Positions 1 to 7,684 of a stretch of DNA of 11,250 bases are shown piece after piece. The stretch lies in assembly GCA_958435885.1 (NCBI GenBank), contig CAUBHZ010000027.1:1-11250 (forward strand). The letters are read 5' to 3'. Under the pieces are notes generated by a model. That model worked only from the letters and a program-made list of their open reading frames with translations, searched no databases and had not been told where the DNA came from. The stretch is from an uncultured Intestinimonas sp. Lineage in GTDB: Bacteria; Bacillota_A; Clostridia; Oscillospirales; Oscillospiraceae. Position 1 is the first letter of the stretch. Each line of letters starts with the position of its first letter. The translations under genes were made by a program, and so were the position numbers.

Positions 1-16
1 CTGTCTGTCTGTCTGT
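1..16. repeat. (CTGT)4 tandem tetranucleotide repeat at window edge
   Basis: Four perfect copies of CTGT (ACAG on the minus strand) fill positions 1-16. The array may continue beyond the window, so its full copy number is unknown. It lies just downstream of a strong minus-strand promoter (-10 at 22-27), so the predicted transcript would begin inside or at the edge of the ACAG units. Tetranucleotide arrays can change length by replication slippage, but four copies is short and no reading frame is attached to it here. Confidence 0.8.
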
Positions 17-21
17 CGTTG

Positions 22-50
22 AGTATATTGCGGCGACGCATGGCTGTCAA
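22..50 (-). promoter_or_regulatory. Near-consensus sigma-A promoter reading left, out of the window
   Basis: On the minus strand, TTGACA (50-45) is followed after exactly 17 bases by TATACT (27-22). The -35 is a perfect match and the -10 matches five of six consensus bases. The predicted start is about position 14-16, within the ACAG repeat. The promoter begins about 12 bases past the T-run of the dnaE-cls terminator, a normal terminator-then-promoter arrangement. The gene it drives lies outside the window and is on the same strand as everything here. A promoter this strong would suit a stable RNA or a highly expressed gene, but that is inference. Confidence 0.75.
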
Positions 51-62
51 GCCCCCTTGTGC

Positions 63-108
63 AAAAAAACGGCCGCCCAGGGCCGGGGCGGGTTCCGGCC
101 CTGGGCGG
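63..108 (-). terminator. Intrinsic terminator of the murB-cls operon
   Basis: Read on the minus strand, a perfect 14-bp GC-only-plus-one-A/T stem is formed by 108-95 (CCGCCCAGGGCCGG) and 86-73 (CCGGCCCTGGGCGG) around an 8-base loop. It is followed after three bases by seven Ts (69-63). It lies about 70 bp past the cls stop codon. There is no comparable terminator between murB and cls, so this is the likely end of the whole operon transcript. Confidence 0.9.
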
Positions 109-180
109 TGGGTCACCCCCATCCTATCGGAAGCGGGCGCAAATTGCAAGAGGGTTTCGGAAAATTCTGCCTCTTTTGCC

Positions 181-1710
181 TCAAAACAGGGGGGAAAACA
201 GCCGGTAAATGCTCCGCAGCAGCCGCTGGAACAGGGAGAGGGTGCGGCTGTCGTCCAGGGTGATCTCCTGGCTGACCTCCAGGGTGAGGAGGAAGTCGTC
301 CCGGACGGCAAACACCGCCGGGTCCCCGCACAGCCACACGCCGTTTTCAAACTGGAGGTAGAAGCTGCGGTAGTCCAGGTTGCAGCTGCCCACGGAGGCG
401 TACAGGTCGTCGGCCACCACCGTCTTGCTGTGGAGGAAGCCGGGGGTGAACTCATAGATCCGCACCCCCGCCTCCAGCAGCACGGGGTAGTTGGACTGGG
501 TGACGGCAAAGACCACCTTCTTGTCCGGAATGTGGGGGGTGAGGATGCGCACATCCACCCCCGACCGGGCGGCGGTGCACAGGGCGGCGGTGATGGTCTC
601 GTCGATGACCAGGTAGGGGGTGGTGAGGTAGAGGTACCGCTTGGCCTTGGTGATCATCTGCAGATGGAGGTCGGCCCCCACGGTGTCGGTGGGGTCGGGG
701 GTGTCGGCGTAGGGCACCACGATGCCGCCGGTGGTGTTCACCGGGGGCAGGGCCTTGGGCCGGAAGGGGGAGAAGTCGGTGTGGGGGTTCTGGTGGTTCC
801 ACATGGTGAGGAAGAAGACCGCCAGGCTCCACACCGCCTCCCCCCGGAGGCGGAGGGCATTGTCCTTCCAGTAGCCGAAGCGCTCCTTCCGGTCCACGTA
901 TTCGTCGGCCAGGTTCAGGCCGCTGACGAAGCCGGTGACCCCGTCGATGACGCAGATCTTCCGGTGGTCCCGGTTGTTCTGGTGGATGGACAGCAGGGGG
1001 CGGAAGGGCTGGAACTCCTGGCAGCGGATGCCCTTCTGGGCCAGCTGCTGGGGGTAGTCCGAAGGCAGGGTGGGGGCGGAGCCCACGCCGTCGTAGATCA
1101 CTCGCACCTCCACCCCGGCGGCGGCCTTTTCCGTCAGAATGTCCAGCACGTCCGACCACATGGAGCCCTCGGCGATGATGAAGTACTCCAGGAAGATGTA
1201 CTCCTTGGCCTGGGCCAGCTCCCGGAGAAAGACGGGGAAAAAGTCCGCCCCGGTGGGGTAGTAGGTGGTCTCTGTGTTGCGGTAGGCGGGGCACAGGGCG
1301 GCGTGCTCCAGGTACCAGGCCTGCTGCATGGCGTCCGCCCCGTAGTGGAGGAAGTCGGTGGTGGACAGCTGGGGCACCAGGTAGTGCTTCATGGCCCGGC
1401 GGGTCTCTGCCCGGCGGTAGTGGGGCTTGCGGCTGCCCCCTAGGATGATGTACATCACCCCGCCGATGAGGGGCACCAGGAGGATGGGGATGATCCAGGC
1501 GATCTTATAGGCCATCTTAAAGGTGAGGGTGGAGATGAACAGGCTCACCGCCAGGCTGACCCCCACGCAGATCCAGTAGAAGTAGACGAAGTACTGGGTG
1601 AACTGAACCAGCACCACCACATAGAGGGCAAACTGGGCCACAATGCTGGCGATGATCAGCGCCATCCGCTGGCGGTGGGGGGAGAGCACGCTGTGCACAG
1701 GTTGGGACAT
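181..1710 (-). CDS. cls: Cardiolipin synthase (phospholipase D superfamily)
   Basis: This 509-residue membrane enzyme should join two phosphatidylglycerol molecules into cardiolipin plus glycerol. Three hydrophobic segments sit at the N-terminus (about residues 15-37, 40-59 and 67-90), the last ending in the MYIILGG sequence typical of bacterial Cls proteins. Two complete HKD catalytic motifs follow: H249/K251/D256 (DHRKICVIDG) and H427/K429/D434 (LHSKTVVADD, followed by GSCNLDYRSF). Both are needed for the phosphatidyl transfer reaction and nothing is missing. The ATG at 1710 is chosen because AAAGGAAG lies 7 bases upstream (1725-1718); an in-frame upstream extension to 1818 would run into dnaE and has an unlikely Pro/Gly-rich sequence. 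The gene starts 32 bp after the dnaE stop, so it is probably the last gene of the operon. The family is certain; the exact phospholipid product is inferred from it. Confidence 0.93.
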   Translation of the reverse strand: MSQPVHSVLSPHRQRMALIIASIVAQFALYVVVLVQFTQYFVYFYWICVGVSLAVSLFISTLTFKMAYKIAWIIPILLVPLIGGVMYIILGGSRKPHYRRAETRRAMKHYLVPQLSTTDFLHYGADAMQQAWYLEHAALCPAYRNTETTYYPTGADFFPVFLRELAQAKEYIFLEYFIIAEGSMWSDVLDILTEKAAAGVEVRVIYDGVGSAPTLPSDYPQQLAQKGIRCQEFQPFRPLLSIHQNNRDHRKICVIDGVTGFVSGLNLADEYVDRKERFGYWKDNALRLRGEAVWSLAVFFLTMWNHQNPHTDFSPFRPKALPPVNTTGGIVVPYADTPDPTDTVGADLHLQMITKAKRYLYLTTPYLVIDETITAALCTAARSGVDVRILTPHIPDKKVVFAVTQSNYPVLLEAGVRIYEFTPGFLHSKTVVADDLYASVGSCNLDYRSFYLQFENGVWLCGDPAVFAVRDDFLLTLEVSQEITLDDSRTLSLFQRLLRSIYRLFSPLF

Positions 1711-1742
1711 AGCAGGACTTCCTTTCGCGGGGACAGGGGGGG

Positions 1743-4700
1743 TTAGGAAACCACAACGACGTTGGCCTCCCCCAGCAGGTCCTTGAGTTCTTGGAGCAAG
1801 GGGGGCAGGAGGAGGCACTTGGCCCCCAGCCGGCGCTGGGTGTCCGCCAGGTAGAGCACCACCGTCTGCTGGCCGGGGAAGAGGACAAAGAGGTTGCGCA
1901 CCCGGGTGAGGAGGGGATCGTCGCTCCGTTCAAAGCGCAGGTAGAGCTTGCCGGGGATGGCGGTGCGGGGGGTGGCAGGGGCCTGGGGCACCTGGTTCAG
2001 GGGGAACACCTGGTCGCACAGCACCTGGGGGGGCTTTTCATCCCGGAGGGAGAGTTTGCCCTCCACCAGAATGGGCACGTTGACCTGGAGGTAGCTGCCG
2101 CTCTCCTCCAGCGTCCGGGAGAAGGCCATGAGCTCCAGGGAGCCGGTGTCGTCCTCCAGGGTGACGTAGGCCATGAGGGTGTTGTTCCGGGTGGTCTTGG
2201 TCTTGGCGGCGGCCACCACCCCGGCCAGGACCACCTTTTGCCCGTCCTGGAACCGGGCGAGGCCGGCCTCCTGGGCCGCGTCCTCCAGCACCGAGGCGAT
2301 GGGCACCGCCCCGTGGGCCTGGATGGTCTCCCGATAGGCGTCCATGGGGTGGCCGGAGAGGTAGAGGCCGGTGACGTCCTTCTCCATGGCCATCCGCTCC
2401 TGGGGGGGATACTCGGGAAGGTTGGGCAGGACCAGCTCCACCGGCTCCGGCTGGTCCTGGCCCAGGGAGAAGAGGTCGAACTGCCCCTCCAGGTTCTTCC
2501 GGCGGTTCCGGGCCAGGCTGTCCAGGAAGGGCTCGTAGGCGGCCATCAGCTGGGAGCGGAAGACCCCCATGGCGTCAAAGGCCCCGGCGCGGATGAGGCT
2601 TTCCACCACCCGCTTGTTCAGGTCCTCCCCCTGCAGGCGCTGGCAGAAGTCGGGGAAGGAGCGGAAGGGCCCGCCGGCCTGGCGCTGGGCCAGCACCGCG
2701 TTGGTGAAGCCCCGGCCCACCCCTTTCAGGGCGGCCAGGCCGAAGCGGATGTCCTGGCCGGCCACGGTGAAGTCGGGGCCGGACTGGTTGATGTCCGGGG
2801 GGAGCAGGCGGATGCCCAGGGCGCGGCACTCGGTGATGTACTCGGCGATCTTCCCCTGAGAGTCCAGCACCGAGGTGAGCAGGGCGGCCATGTATTCCCG
2901 GGGATAGTGGCACTTGAACCAGGCGGTCTGGTAGGCCACAATGGCGTAGCAGACGGCGTGGGCTTTGTTGAAGGCGTAGTTGGCGAAGTCGGTGATCTCG
3001 TCATAGATGCTCTCCGCCACGGCCTGGGGGATGCCGTTGGCGGTGCAGCCGGCGATGCTGCGTTCCGGGTCCCCGTGGAGGAAGGCCTCCCGCTCCCGCT
3101 GGATGTCCCCCAGCTTCTTCTTGGACATGGCCCGGCGGACCATGTCGGCCTGGCCCAGGGAGTAGCCGGCCAGGCGGCGGAAGATCTCGATGACCTGCTC
3201 CTGGTAGACGATGCAGCCGTAGGTGTTGGCCAGGATGGGCTCTAAGGAGGGGTGCTTGTAGGTGACCGACTCCGGGTTGTGCTTGGAGGTGATGAACCGG
3301 GGGATGGAGTCCATGGGCCCCGGCCGGTAGAGGGCGATGATGGCGGTGATGTCCTCAATGTCCTTGGGTTTGAGGCCCACGCACACCCCGGTCATCCCCG
3401 CCGATTCCATTTGGAACACCCCGCAGGTGCGGCCGTCGGAGAGCATCTGGAAGGTCTCCGGGTCGTCGTCGGGGATGTCTTTCAGGCGGAAGTCCGGGGT
3501 GTGGGCCCGGACCATCTGCTCCGCGTCGTCCAGCACCGTGAGGTTGCGCAGGGCCAGGAAGTCCATTTTCAGCAGGCCCAGCTCCTCCAGGGTGGTCATG
3601 GTGTACTGGGTGACCACGGCCTCGTCATTCTTGGCCAGGGGGACGTAGGTGTCCACGGGGTTGCGGGTGATGACCACCCCGGCGGCGTGGGTGGAGGCGT
3701 GGCGGGGCATCCCCTCCAGCCCTTTGGCGGTGTCGATGATTTTCTGGACGGTGGGGTTGCTCTCGTACATCTCCCGCAGGGGCTTGGACAGGGCCAGGGC
3801 GGACTGGAGGGTGATGTGCAGGGCGTTGGGCACCTGCTTGGCGATGGCGTCCACCTCGGCGTAGGGGACGTTCAGGGCCCGGCCCACGTCTCGGATGGCC
3901 CCTTTGGCGGCCATGGTGCCGAAGGTGACGATCTGGGCCACATGGTCGGCGCCGTACTTGCGGCAGACGTAGTCAATGACCTCCTGCCGGCGTCGGATAC
4001 AGAAGTCGATGTCGATATCGGGCATGGTGACCCGCTCCGGGTTGAGGAAACGCTCGAAGTAGAGGCCGTACTTGGTGGGGTCCACATCGGTGATGTGGAG
4101 GCAGTAGGACACCATGCTGCCGGCGGCGGAGCCGCGGCCGGGGCCCACGGGGATATTGTGCCGCTTGGCGTAGCCGATGAAGTCGGAGACAATGAGGAAG
4201 TAGTCCACGAAGCCCATCTTGCGGATCATGTCCATCTCATAGGAGAGCTGCTTCCGGTAGTCCTCCGGGGCGTCGGGATAGCGCTGGGAAAAGCCGTCCA
4301 GGCACAGCTTTTCAAAATAGGCGTCTCCGTCGGTCCAGCCCTCGGGCAGCTTGAACTCGGGCAGGTGGTAGGTACCGAACTGGAACTCCACGTTGCAGAG
4401 GTCGGCGATCTTCTGGGTGTTCTCCAGGGCCTCCGGGCAGCTCTGGAAGAGCTGGGCCATCTCGTCCTCGCTCTTCACATAGAACTCCTCGGTCTCGAAC
4501 TTCATCCGGCCCGGCTCGTCCACCGTCTTGCCCATTTGGATGCACATGAGCACATCCTGGGTCCGGGCGTCCTCCCGGGTCAGGTAGTGGGCGTCGTTGG
4601 TGGCCACCAGAGGGATGCCCGTCTCCTCGTGGAGGCGCAGCAGGCCCTGGATGATGGCCGGGTCTTCGGGCAGGCTGTGGTCCTGGAGCTCAAGGTAGTA

Positions 4701-5207
4701 GCCGTCAGGACCAAAGAGGTCCCGCATGGCCAGGGCCTCCTTCTTGGCGTCCTCATACTGGCCGTTGCGGAGCAGCCGGGGCAGCTCACCCGCCAGGCAG
4801 GCGGAGAGGGCGATGAGTCCGCCGGCATGCTGCCGCAGCAGCTCCTTGTCGATGCGGGGCTTGATGTAAAAGCCCTCGGTGAAGCTGCGGGAGACCATGT
4901 GGCACAGGTTACGGTAGCCCTCCTCGTTCCGGCAGAGCAGGATGAGGTGGCGGGGAGAGGAGTCGAACTCATGCTCCTTCTGGAACCGGGTCCGGGGCGC
5001 CACATAGACCTCGCAGCCGATGATGGGCTTGACCCCCTCGGCCTTGCAGGCCTTGTAGAAGTCCACCGCCCCGTACATGACGCCGTGGTCGGTGATGGCC
5101 ACGGCGTTCTGCCCCAGCTCCTTCACCCGCTTCACCAGCCCCGGGATGCGGCAGCAGCCGTCCAGAAGACTGAACTCGGTATGGACATGCAGATGGACGA
5201 AGGACAT
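1743..5207 (-). CDS. dnaE: DNA polymerase III alpha subunit, DnaE type
   Basis: This is a replicative DNA polymerase of 1154 residues, of normal length for the family. In order: a PHP domain (about 3-210) with HLHVH at 5-9, TDHG at 39-42 and TNDAH at 203-207; the polymerase core with GPGRGSAAGS at 355-364 and catalytic aspartates D397 and D399 in PDIDIDF, plus D549 in KMDFLALR; helix-hairpin-helix DNA-binding around 820-880; a QFDLF sequence at 909-913 that fits the sliding-clamp binding motif; and an OB-fold around 992-1030. There is no separate DEDD exonuclease domain, so this is DnaE rather than PolC. Firmicutes usually carry PolC as well, with DnaE extending primers, but polC is not in view. 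The start at 5207 is set by AAGGAGG (5220-5214) six bases upstream and by the PHP domain beginning at once; a start at 5258 would overlap the upstream gene. It follows that gene by 25 bp. Confidence 0.97.
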   Translation of the reverse strand: MSFVHLHVHTEFSLLDGCCRIPGLVKRVKELGQNAVAITDHGVMYGAVDFYKACKAEGVKPIIGCEVYVAPRTRFQKEHEFDSSPRHLILLCRNEEGYRNLCHMVSRSFTEGFYIKPRIDKELLRQHAGGLIALSACLAGELPRLLRNGQYEDAKKEALAMRDLFGPDGYYLELQDHSLPEDPAIIQGLLRLHEETGIPLVATNDAHYLTREDARTQDVLMCIQMGKTVDEPGRMKFETEEFYVKSEDEMAQLFQSCPEALENTQKIADLCNVEFQFGTYHLPEFKLPEGWTDGDAYFEKLCLDGFSQRYPDAPEDYRKQLSYEMDMIRKMGFVDYFLIVSDFIGYAKRHNIPVGPGRGSAAGSMVSYCLHITDVDPTKYGLYFERFLNPERVTMPDIDIDFCIRRRQEVIDYVCRKYGADHVAQIVTFGTMAAKGAIRDVGRALNVPYAEVDAIAKQVPNALHITLQSALALSKPLREMYESNPTVQKIIDTAKGLEGMPRHASTHAAGVVITRNPVDTYVPLAKNDEAVVTQYTMTTLEELGLLKMDFLALRNLTVLDDAEQMVRAHTPDFRLKDIPDDDPETFQMLSDGRTCGVFQMESAGMTGVCVGLKPKDIEDITAIIALYRPGPMDSIPRFITSKHNPESVTYKHPSLEPILANTYGCIVYQEQVIEIFRRLAGYSLGQADMVRRAMSKKKLGDIQREREAFLHGDPERSIAGCTANGIPQAVAESIYDEITDFANYAFNKAHAVCYAIVAYQTAWFKCHYPREYMAALLTSVLDSQGKIAEYITECRALGIRLLPPDINQSGPDFTVAGQDIRFGLAALKGVGRGFTNAVLAQRQAGGPFRSFPDFCQRLQGEDLNKRVVESLIRAGAFDAMGVFRSQLMAAYEPFLDSLARNRRKNLEGQFDLFSLGQDQPEPVELVLPNLPEYPPQERMAMEKDVTGLYLSGHPMDAYRETIQAHGAVPIASVLEDAAQEAGLARFQDGQKVVLAGVVAAAKTKTTRNNTLMAYVTLEDDTGSLELMAFSRTLEESGSYLQVNVPILVEGKLSLRDEKPPQVLCDQVFPLNQVPQAPATPRTAIPGKLYLRFERSDDPLLTRVRNLFVLFPGQQTVVLYLADTQRRLGAKCLLLPPLLQELKDLLGEANVVVVS

Positions 5208-5213
5208 AGGGGG

Positions 5214-5220
5214 CCTCCTT
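5214..5220 (-). promoter_or_regulatory. Ribosome binding site of dnaE
   Basis: The minus strand reads AAGGAGG, a perfect match to the 16S rRNA anti-SD core, six bases before the ATG at 5207. It fixes the dnaE start against the longer in-frame alternative at 5258. Confidence 0.9.
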
Positions 5221-5232
5221 AATTCAATGGTA

Positions 5233-5676
5233 TCAATGGGATGAATGGTCTTGGACACGCGCCCGGAGCTCCCGCTCCACTTCCGGCAGCAGGGCCGTCA
5301 GGGTCCGCCACTGCCAGAGAGAAAAAAGCGGTAGCCAGACATAGCACAGGGTGCGGGGCGAGAAGCCGTCGGCCCAGATGAGCAGGGCCAGTGCCAGCCA
5401 GAAGATGCCGTGGAGAAGAAAAAAGCCAGCCGGCAATCGCACGGTCATTTCGATCCGTGTTCCGTCTTCCACTGCCATCAGAGCGGCGTCCACCTGGACA
5501 TGGCCGCCGATGGGACCGGTCCGAACGAGGCGCAGTCCATCCAGCCGAACCCGGGCAAACCAGGTATTCCGGGCGGTCCACCGGTCCAGTCGGGACCAGG
5601 GCCGGGCGCCGCGGCACAAGGCTTCTTCTGTCTCCCGGGGTGTGAGCGCCGTTTCCAATACGCACCGGCGGACCAT
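5233..5676 (-). CDS. Unrecognised small membrane protein, two predicted helices
   Basis: I do not recognise this 147-residue protein. Its first about 80 residues are polar and strand-like, with RNTWF near 37-41 and DGTRIEMTVRL at 71-81. Two hydrophobic segments follow (about 83-102 and 110-122), then a charged C-terminal tail. The outline (a beta-rich cytoplasmic part with a G-x-x-x-x then gT-x-I pattern leading into a helical hairpin) resembles small uncharacterised membrane proteins common in Firmicutes; that likeness is only a visual impression. It is almost certainly a real gene: it fits between the whiA stop and the dnaE ribosome site with matching codon bias. ATG 5676 is preferred because GGAGG lies 7 bases upstream (5688-5684). 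A GTG at 5682 would overlap the whiA stop as GTGA and adds two residues. In Bacillus the gene after whiA is crh, which this is not (no HPr-like sequence). Confidence 0.75.
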   Translation of the reverse strand: MVRRCVLETALTPRETEEALCRGARPWSRLDRWTARNTWFARVRLDGLRLVRTGPIGGHVQVDAALMAVEDGTRIEMTVRLPAGFFLLHGIFWLALALLIWADGFSPRTLCYVWLPLFSLWQWRTLTALLPEVERELRARVQDHSSH

Positions 5677-5678
5677 AC

Positions 5679-6575
5679 TCACCCCTCCCCTGCCAGCTCC
5701 ATGAGCTTGCGGAGCCGGTGGTTGAGGCAGGATTTCGTCACCGGCGGATTGCTGAGGGCGGCCAGCTGGGAGAGGGTGAGCTCCGGGTGGCTGAGGCGCA
5801 GCTCCGCCGTGGCCCGGAGCTTGTCCGGCAGGGAGTCCAGCCCGCGGCTCCGGGCGTACCGCTCGATGGCCTCCACCTGCTCCAGGGCGGCATCCACCGC
5901 CTTGTCCAGGTTGGCCGAATCGCAGTTCACCCGGCGGTTGACGCTCCCCCGCAGGTGCTTTTCCAGCTTGGCGTTCATGATCTCCATGGCCGACACCGGC
6001 GCCCCCAGGGCGGTGAGGAAGTCGGCAATGGTCTCGCTGGGTTTGAAATAGGTGATGTAATTGGATTTCCGAGTGGTCTGCTTGGGCTCAAAGCCTGCCT
6101 CCCGCAGCAGCGCCGCTAGCTCCCGGCTCACGTTGAAGTGGGTGGTGCACAGCTCCAGGTGGTAGCTCTTGGCCGGGTCGCTCACCGAGCCCCCCGCCAG
6201 AAAGGCTCCCCGCAGGAAGGCGGACCGGCAGTGGTCCTCCTCCACCATGGCGAAATTGATGTGGTGGGCCAGAGAGGCCTCCGGCTCGTAGCCGAAGGCC
6301 TCCCGGACGGCGGTGAGCTTGGCGGGGTCGTTGAGGTGGAAGGTCTGCTTCCCCGCCGCCGACGCCGTCACGGTGTCGAATTCCACCCGAAAGGCCCGGC
6401 GGAAGAGCTCCGGCAGGCGCTTGGCAAAGGCGGGTGAGGCGGTGACCACCTTGACCTCCTCCCGGGTGAAGCTGCGGCAGAAGAGCAGGGCGCCGTAGGC
6501 CTCCGCCCGGGCGCAGCAACGCCGGGAGAGCTCCCCCCGGCACAGCTCTGTTTTGACTTGGTTGGAAAAGGACAT
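5679..6575 (-). CDS. whiA: DNA-binding protein WhiA
   Basis: The 298-residue product is slightly shorter than Bacillus WhiA. WhiA combines an inactive LAGLIDADG homing-endonuclease fold with a C-terminal helix-turn-helix. In Streptomyces it is a sporulation regulator; in Bacillus it is nucleoid-associated and affects division and chromosome segregation. Visible signatures are the conserved N-terminus MSFSNQVKTEL with the Cys pair at 20-21, the degenerate LAGLIDADG segment RGAFLAGGSVSDP at 122-134, the NRRVNCDSANLDKA signature at 213-226, and the C-terminal helix-turn-helix about 265-293 (LTLSQLAAL ... CLNHRLRKL). The ATG at 6575 has AAGGAG (6586-6581) five bases upstream; the frame stays open to 6884 but that extension overlaps yvcK and lacks WhiA-like sequence. 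It follows yvcK by 41 bp and its TGA abuts the next gene, suggesting translational coupling. Confidence 0.96.
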   Translation of the reverse strand: MSFSNQVKTELCRGELSRRCCARAEAYGALLFCRSFTREEVKVVTASPAFAKRLPELFRRAFRVEFDTVTASAAGKQTFHLNDPAKLTAVREAFGYEPEASLAHHINFAMVEEDHCRSAFLRGAFLAGGSVSDPAKSYHLELCTTHFNVSRELAALLREAGFEPKQTTRKSNYITYFKPSETIADFLTALGAPVSAMEIMNAKLEKHLRGSVNRRVNCDSANLDKAVDAALEQVEAIERYARSRGLDSLPDKLRATAELRLSHPELTLSQLAALSNPPVTKSCLNHRLRKLMELAGEG

Positions 6576-6616
6576 AGGCGCTCCTTTTTCTCTTTCTATG
6601 ATGGGTTTCAGCCCGG

Positions 6617-7681
6617 TCACTCCTCCAGACGGAACGGGGTCTCCTCGGCGCCCAGCTCGTGGGCGATGCGGATGGACCGCTCGGCCAGCAGCTCCATGAC
6701 GGCAGCCGACAGCCGGGCCACCGAGTGGCGGGCGTAATCGGAGGTCTCGGAGGCCAGTGGCCGCTCCACCAGCTCCACCCCCAGGGCTTCTACCCGGTCC
6801 CGGTCGATGACGATGGGGGCGGCGTCCTCCTCCCGGTAGCGCTCCACCAGGCCGGGCCGCACCTGGGCGGAGTTGGCCAGGCACAGGTCCACCAGCCCCG
6901 GTCCGCCCCCGTGGGACAGGAGGGCCGCCACGTGGTCGGCCACGGTGTAGCCCTCGGTCTCCCCGTCCTGGGTCATAATGTTGCAGATATAGACCTTCAG
7001 GGCATCGGAGTCGCGGATGGCCTCCCCCACCCCGTCCACCAGCAGGTTGGGAATGACGCTGGTGTAGAGGCTCCCCGGCCCCAGCAAAATGAGGTCGGCC
7101 TCCCGGATGGCCCGGAGCGTCTCGGGAAGCGCCGGTGGCCGCTCCGGCAGCAGCCGCACCCGCACGATGCGGCAGTCCTGCTCCTTCTTGAAGGCGCAGA
7201 TCTTGGACTCCCCCACCACGCTCTTCCCGTTTTCAAAGGTGGCCTCCAGCTGCACGTTCTCATTGGTCACCGGCAGCACCCGGCCCGTGATGGCCAGGAC
7301 CTCGCTCATCCGGGCCACCGCCTGATCAAAGGACCCGGTGATTCCGTTGAGGGCCGCCAGGATCAGGTTGCCGAAGGACTGGCCGGTGAGGCTCCCCGAC
7401 CCGCCGGGAAAGCGGTAGGTCAAAAGCTGGTTCATGATGGGCTCGGCGTTGGCCAGGGCCTCCATGCAGTGGCGGATATCCCCCGGCGGCGGCATGCCCA
7501 GGTCCTGCCGGAGCATGCCGGAGCCGCCGCCGTCGTCGGCCACGGTGACGATGGCGGTCAGGTTGCGGGTATACTGCTTCAGACCACGGAGCATGGTGGA
7601 AAGGCCCGTGCCGCCGCCGATGGCGGCGATCTTGGGCCCGTGCTCCCAGCGCTGGTCGCTGCGGCTGTACTGCTCGCTCAT
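6617..7681 (-). CDS. yvcK: YvcK/CofD-like protein (gluconeogenesis and cell-wall factor)
   Basis: This 354-residue cytosolic protein belongs to the CofD-like family. YvcK binds UDP-sugars such as UDP-GlcNAc in Bacillus. It is needed for growth on gluconeogenic carbon sources and for correct placement of penicillin-binding protein 1; it is not known to be an enzyme. Diagnostic sequence includes the N-terminal IGGGTGLSTMLRGLK (21-35), VADDGGGSGMLR (47-58), PPGDIRHC (65-72), LILLGPGSLYTSVIPNLL (197-214) and IMTQDGETEGYTVADH (235-250), all characteristic of the group. The ATG at 7681 is only three bases past the rapZ stop, with GAGG at 7694-7691 inside the end of rapZ, so the two are probably co-translated. 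Family assignment is firm. The role in this organism is inferred from Bacillus and mycobacterial homologues. Confidence 0.96.
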   Translation of the reverse strand: MSEQYSRSDQRWEHGPKIAAIGGGTGLSTMLRGLKQYTRNLTAIVTVADDGGGSGMLRQDLGMPPPGDIRHCMEALANAEPIMNQLLTYRFPGGSGSLTGQSFGNLILAALNGITGSFDQAVARMSEVLAITGRVLPVTNENVQLEATFENGKSVVGESKICAFKKEQDCRIVRVRLLPERPPALPETLRAIREADLILLGPGSLYTSVIPNLLVDGVGEAIRDSDALKVYICNIMTQDGETEGYTVADHVAALLSHGGGPGLVDLCLANSAQVRPGLVERYREEDAAPIVIDRDRVEALGVELVERPLASETSDYARHSVARLSAAVMELLAERSIRIAHELGAEETPFRLEE

Positions 7682-7684
7682 ACT

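Noticed and set aside
19..1443. Plus-strand open frame of 474 codons antisense to cls
   Set aside because: It crosses the terminator and lies opposite a complete cls with both HKD motifs. The product is Gly/Val-rich with no domain.
1711..1818. N-terminal extension of cls into the end of dnaE
   Set aside because: It is Pro/Gly-rich, lacks a ribosome site and overlaps dnaE. AAAGGAAG before 1710 supports the shorter form.
3252..5222. Plus-strand open frame of 656 codons antisense to dnaE
   Set aside because: It is the same composition effect: low-complexity Gly/Val/His/Leu-rich sequence opposite an intact dnaE. The 484-codon frame at 1791-3245 is rejected for the same reason.
5219..5665. Alternative minus-strand frame of 148 codons overlapping the small membrane protein
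   Set aside because: Arg/Pro/Gly-rich product, no fitting ribosome site, and it reaches the dnaE ribosome site. The chosen frame has a good ribosome site and coherent hydrophobic helices.
6576..6884. N-terminal extension of whiA into yvcK
   Set aside because: The conserved WhiA N-terminus begins at 6575 behind AAGGAG. The extension is Gly/Arg/Pro-rich and overlaps yvcK by over 250 bases.
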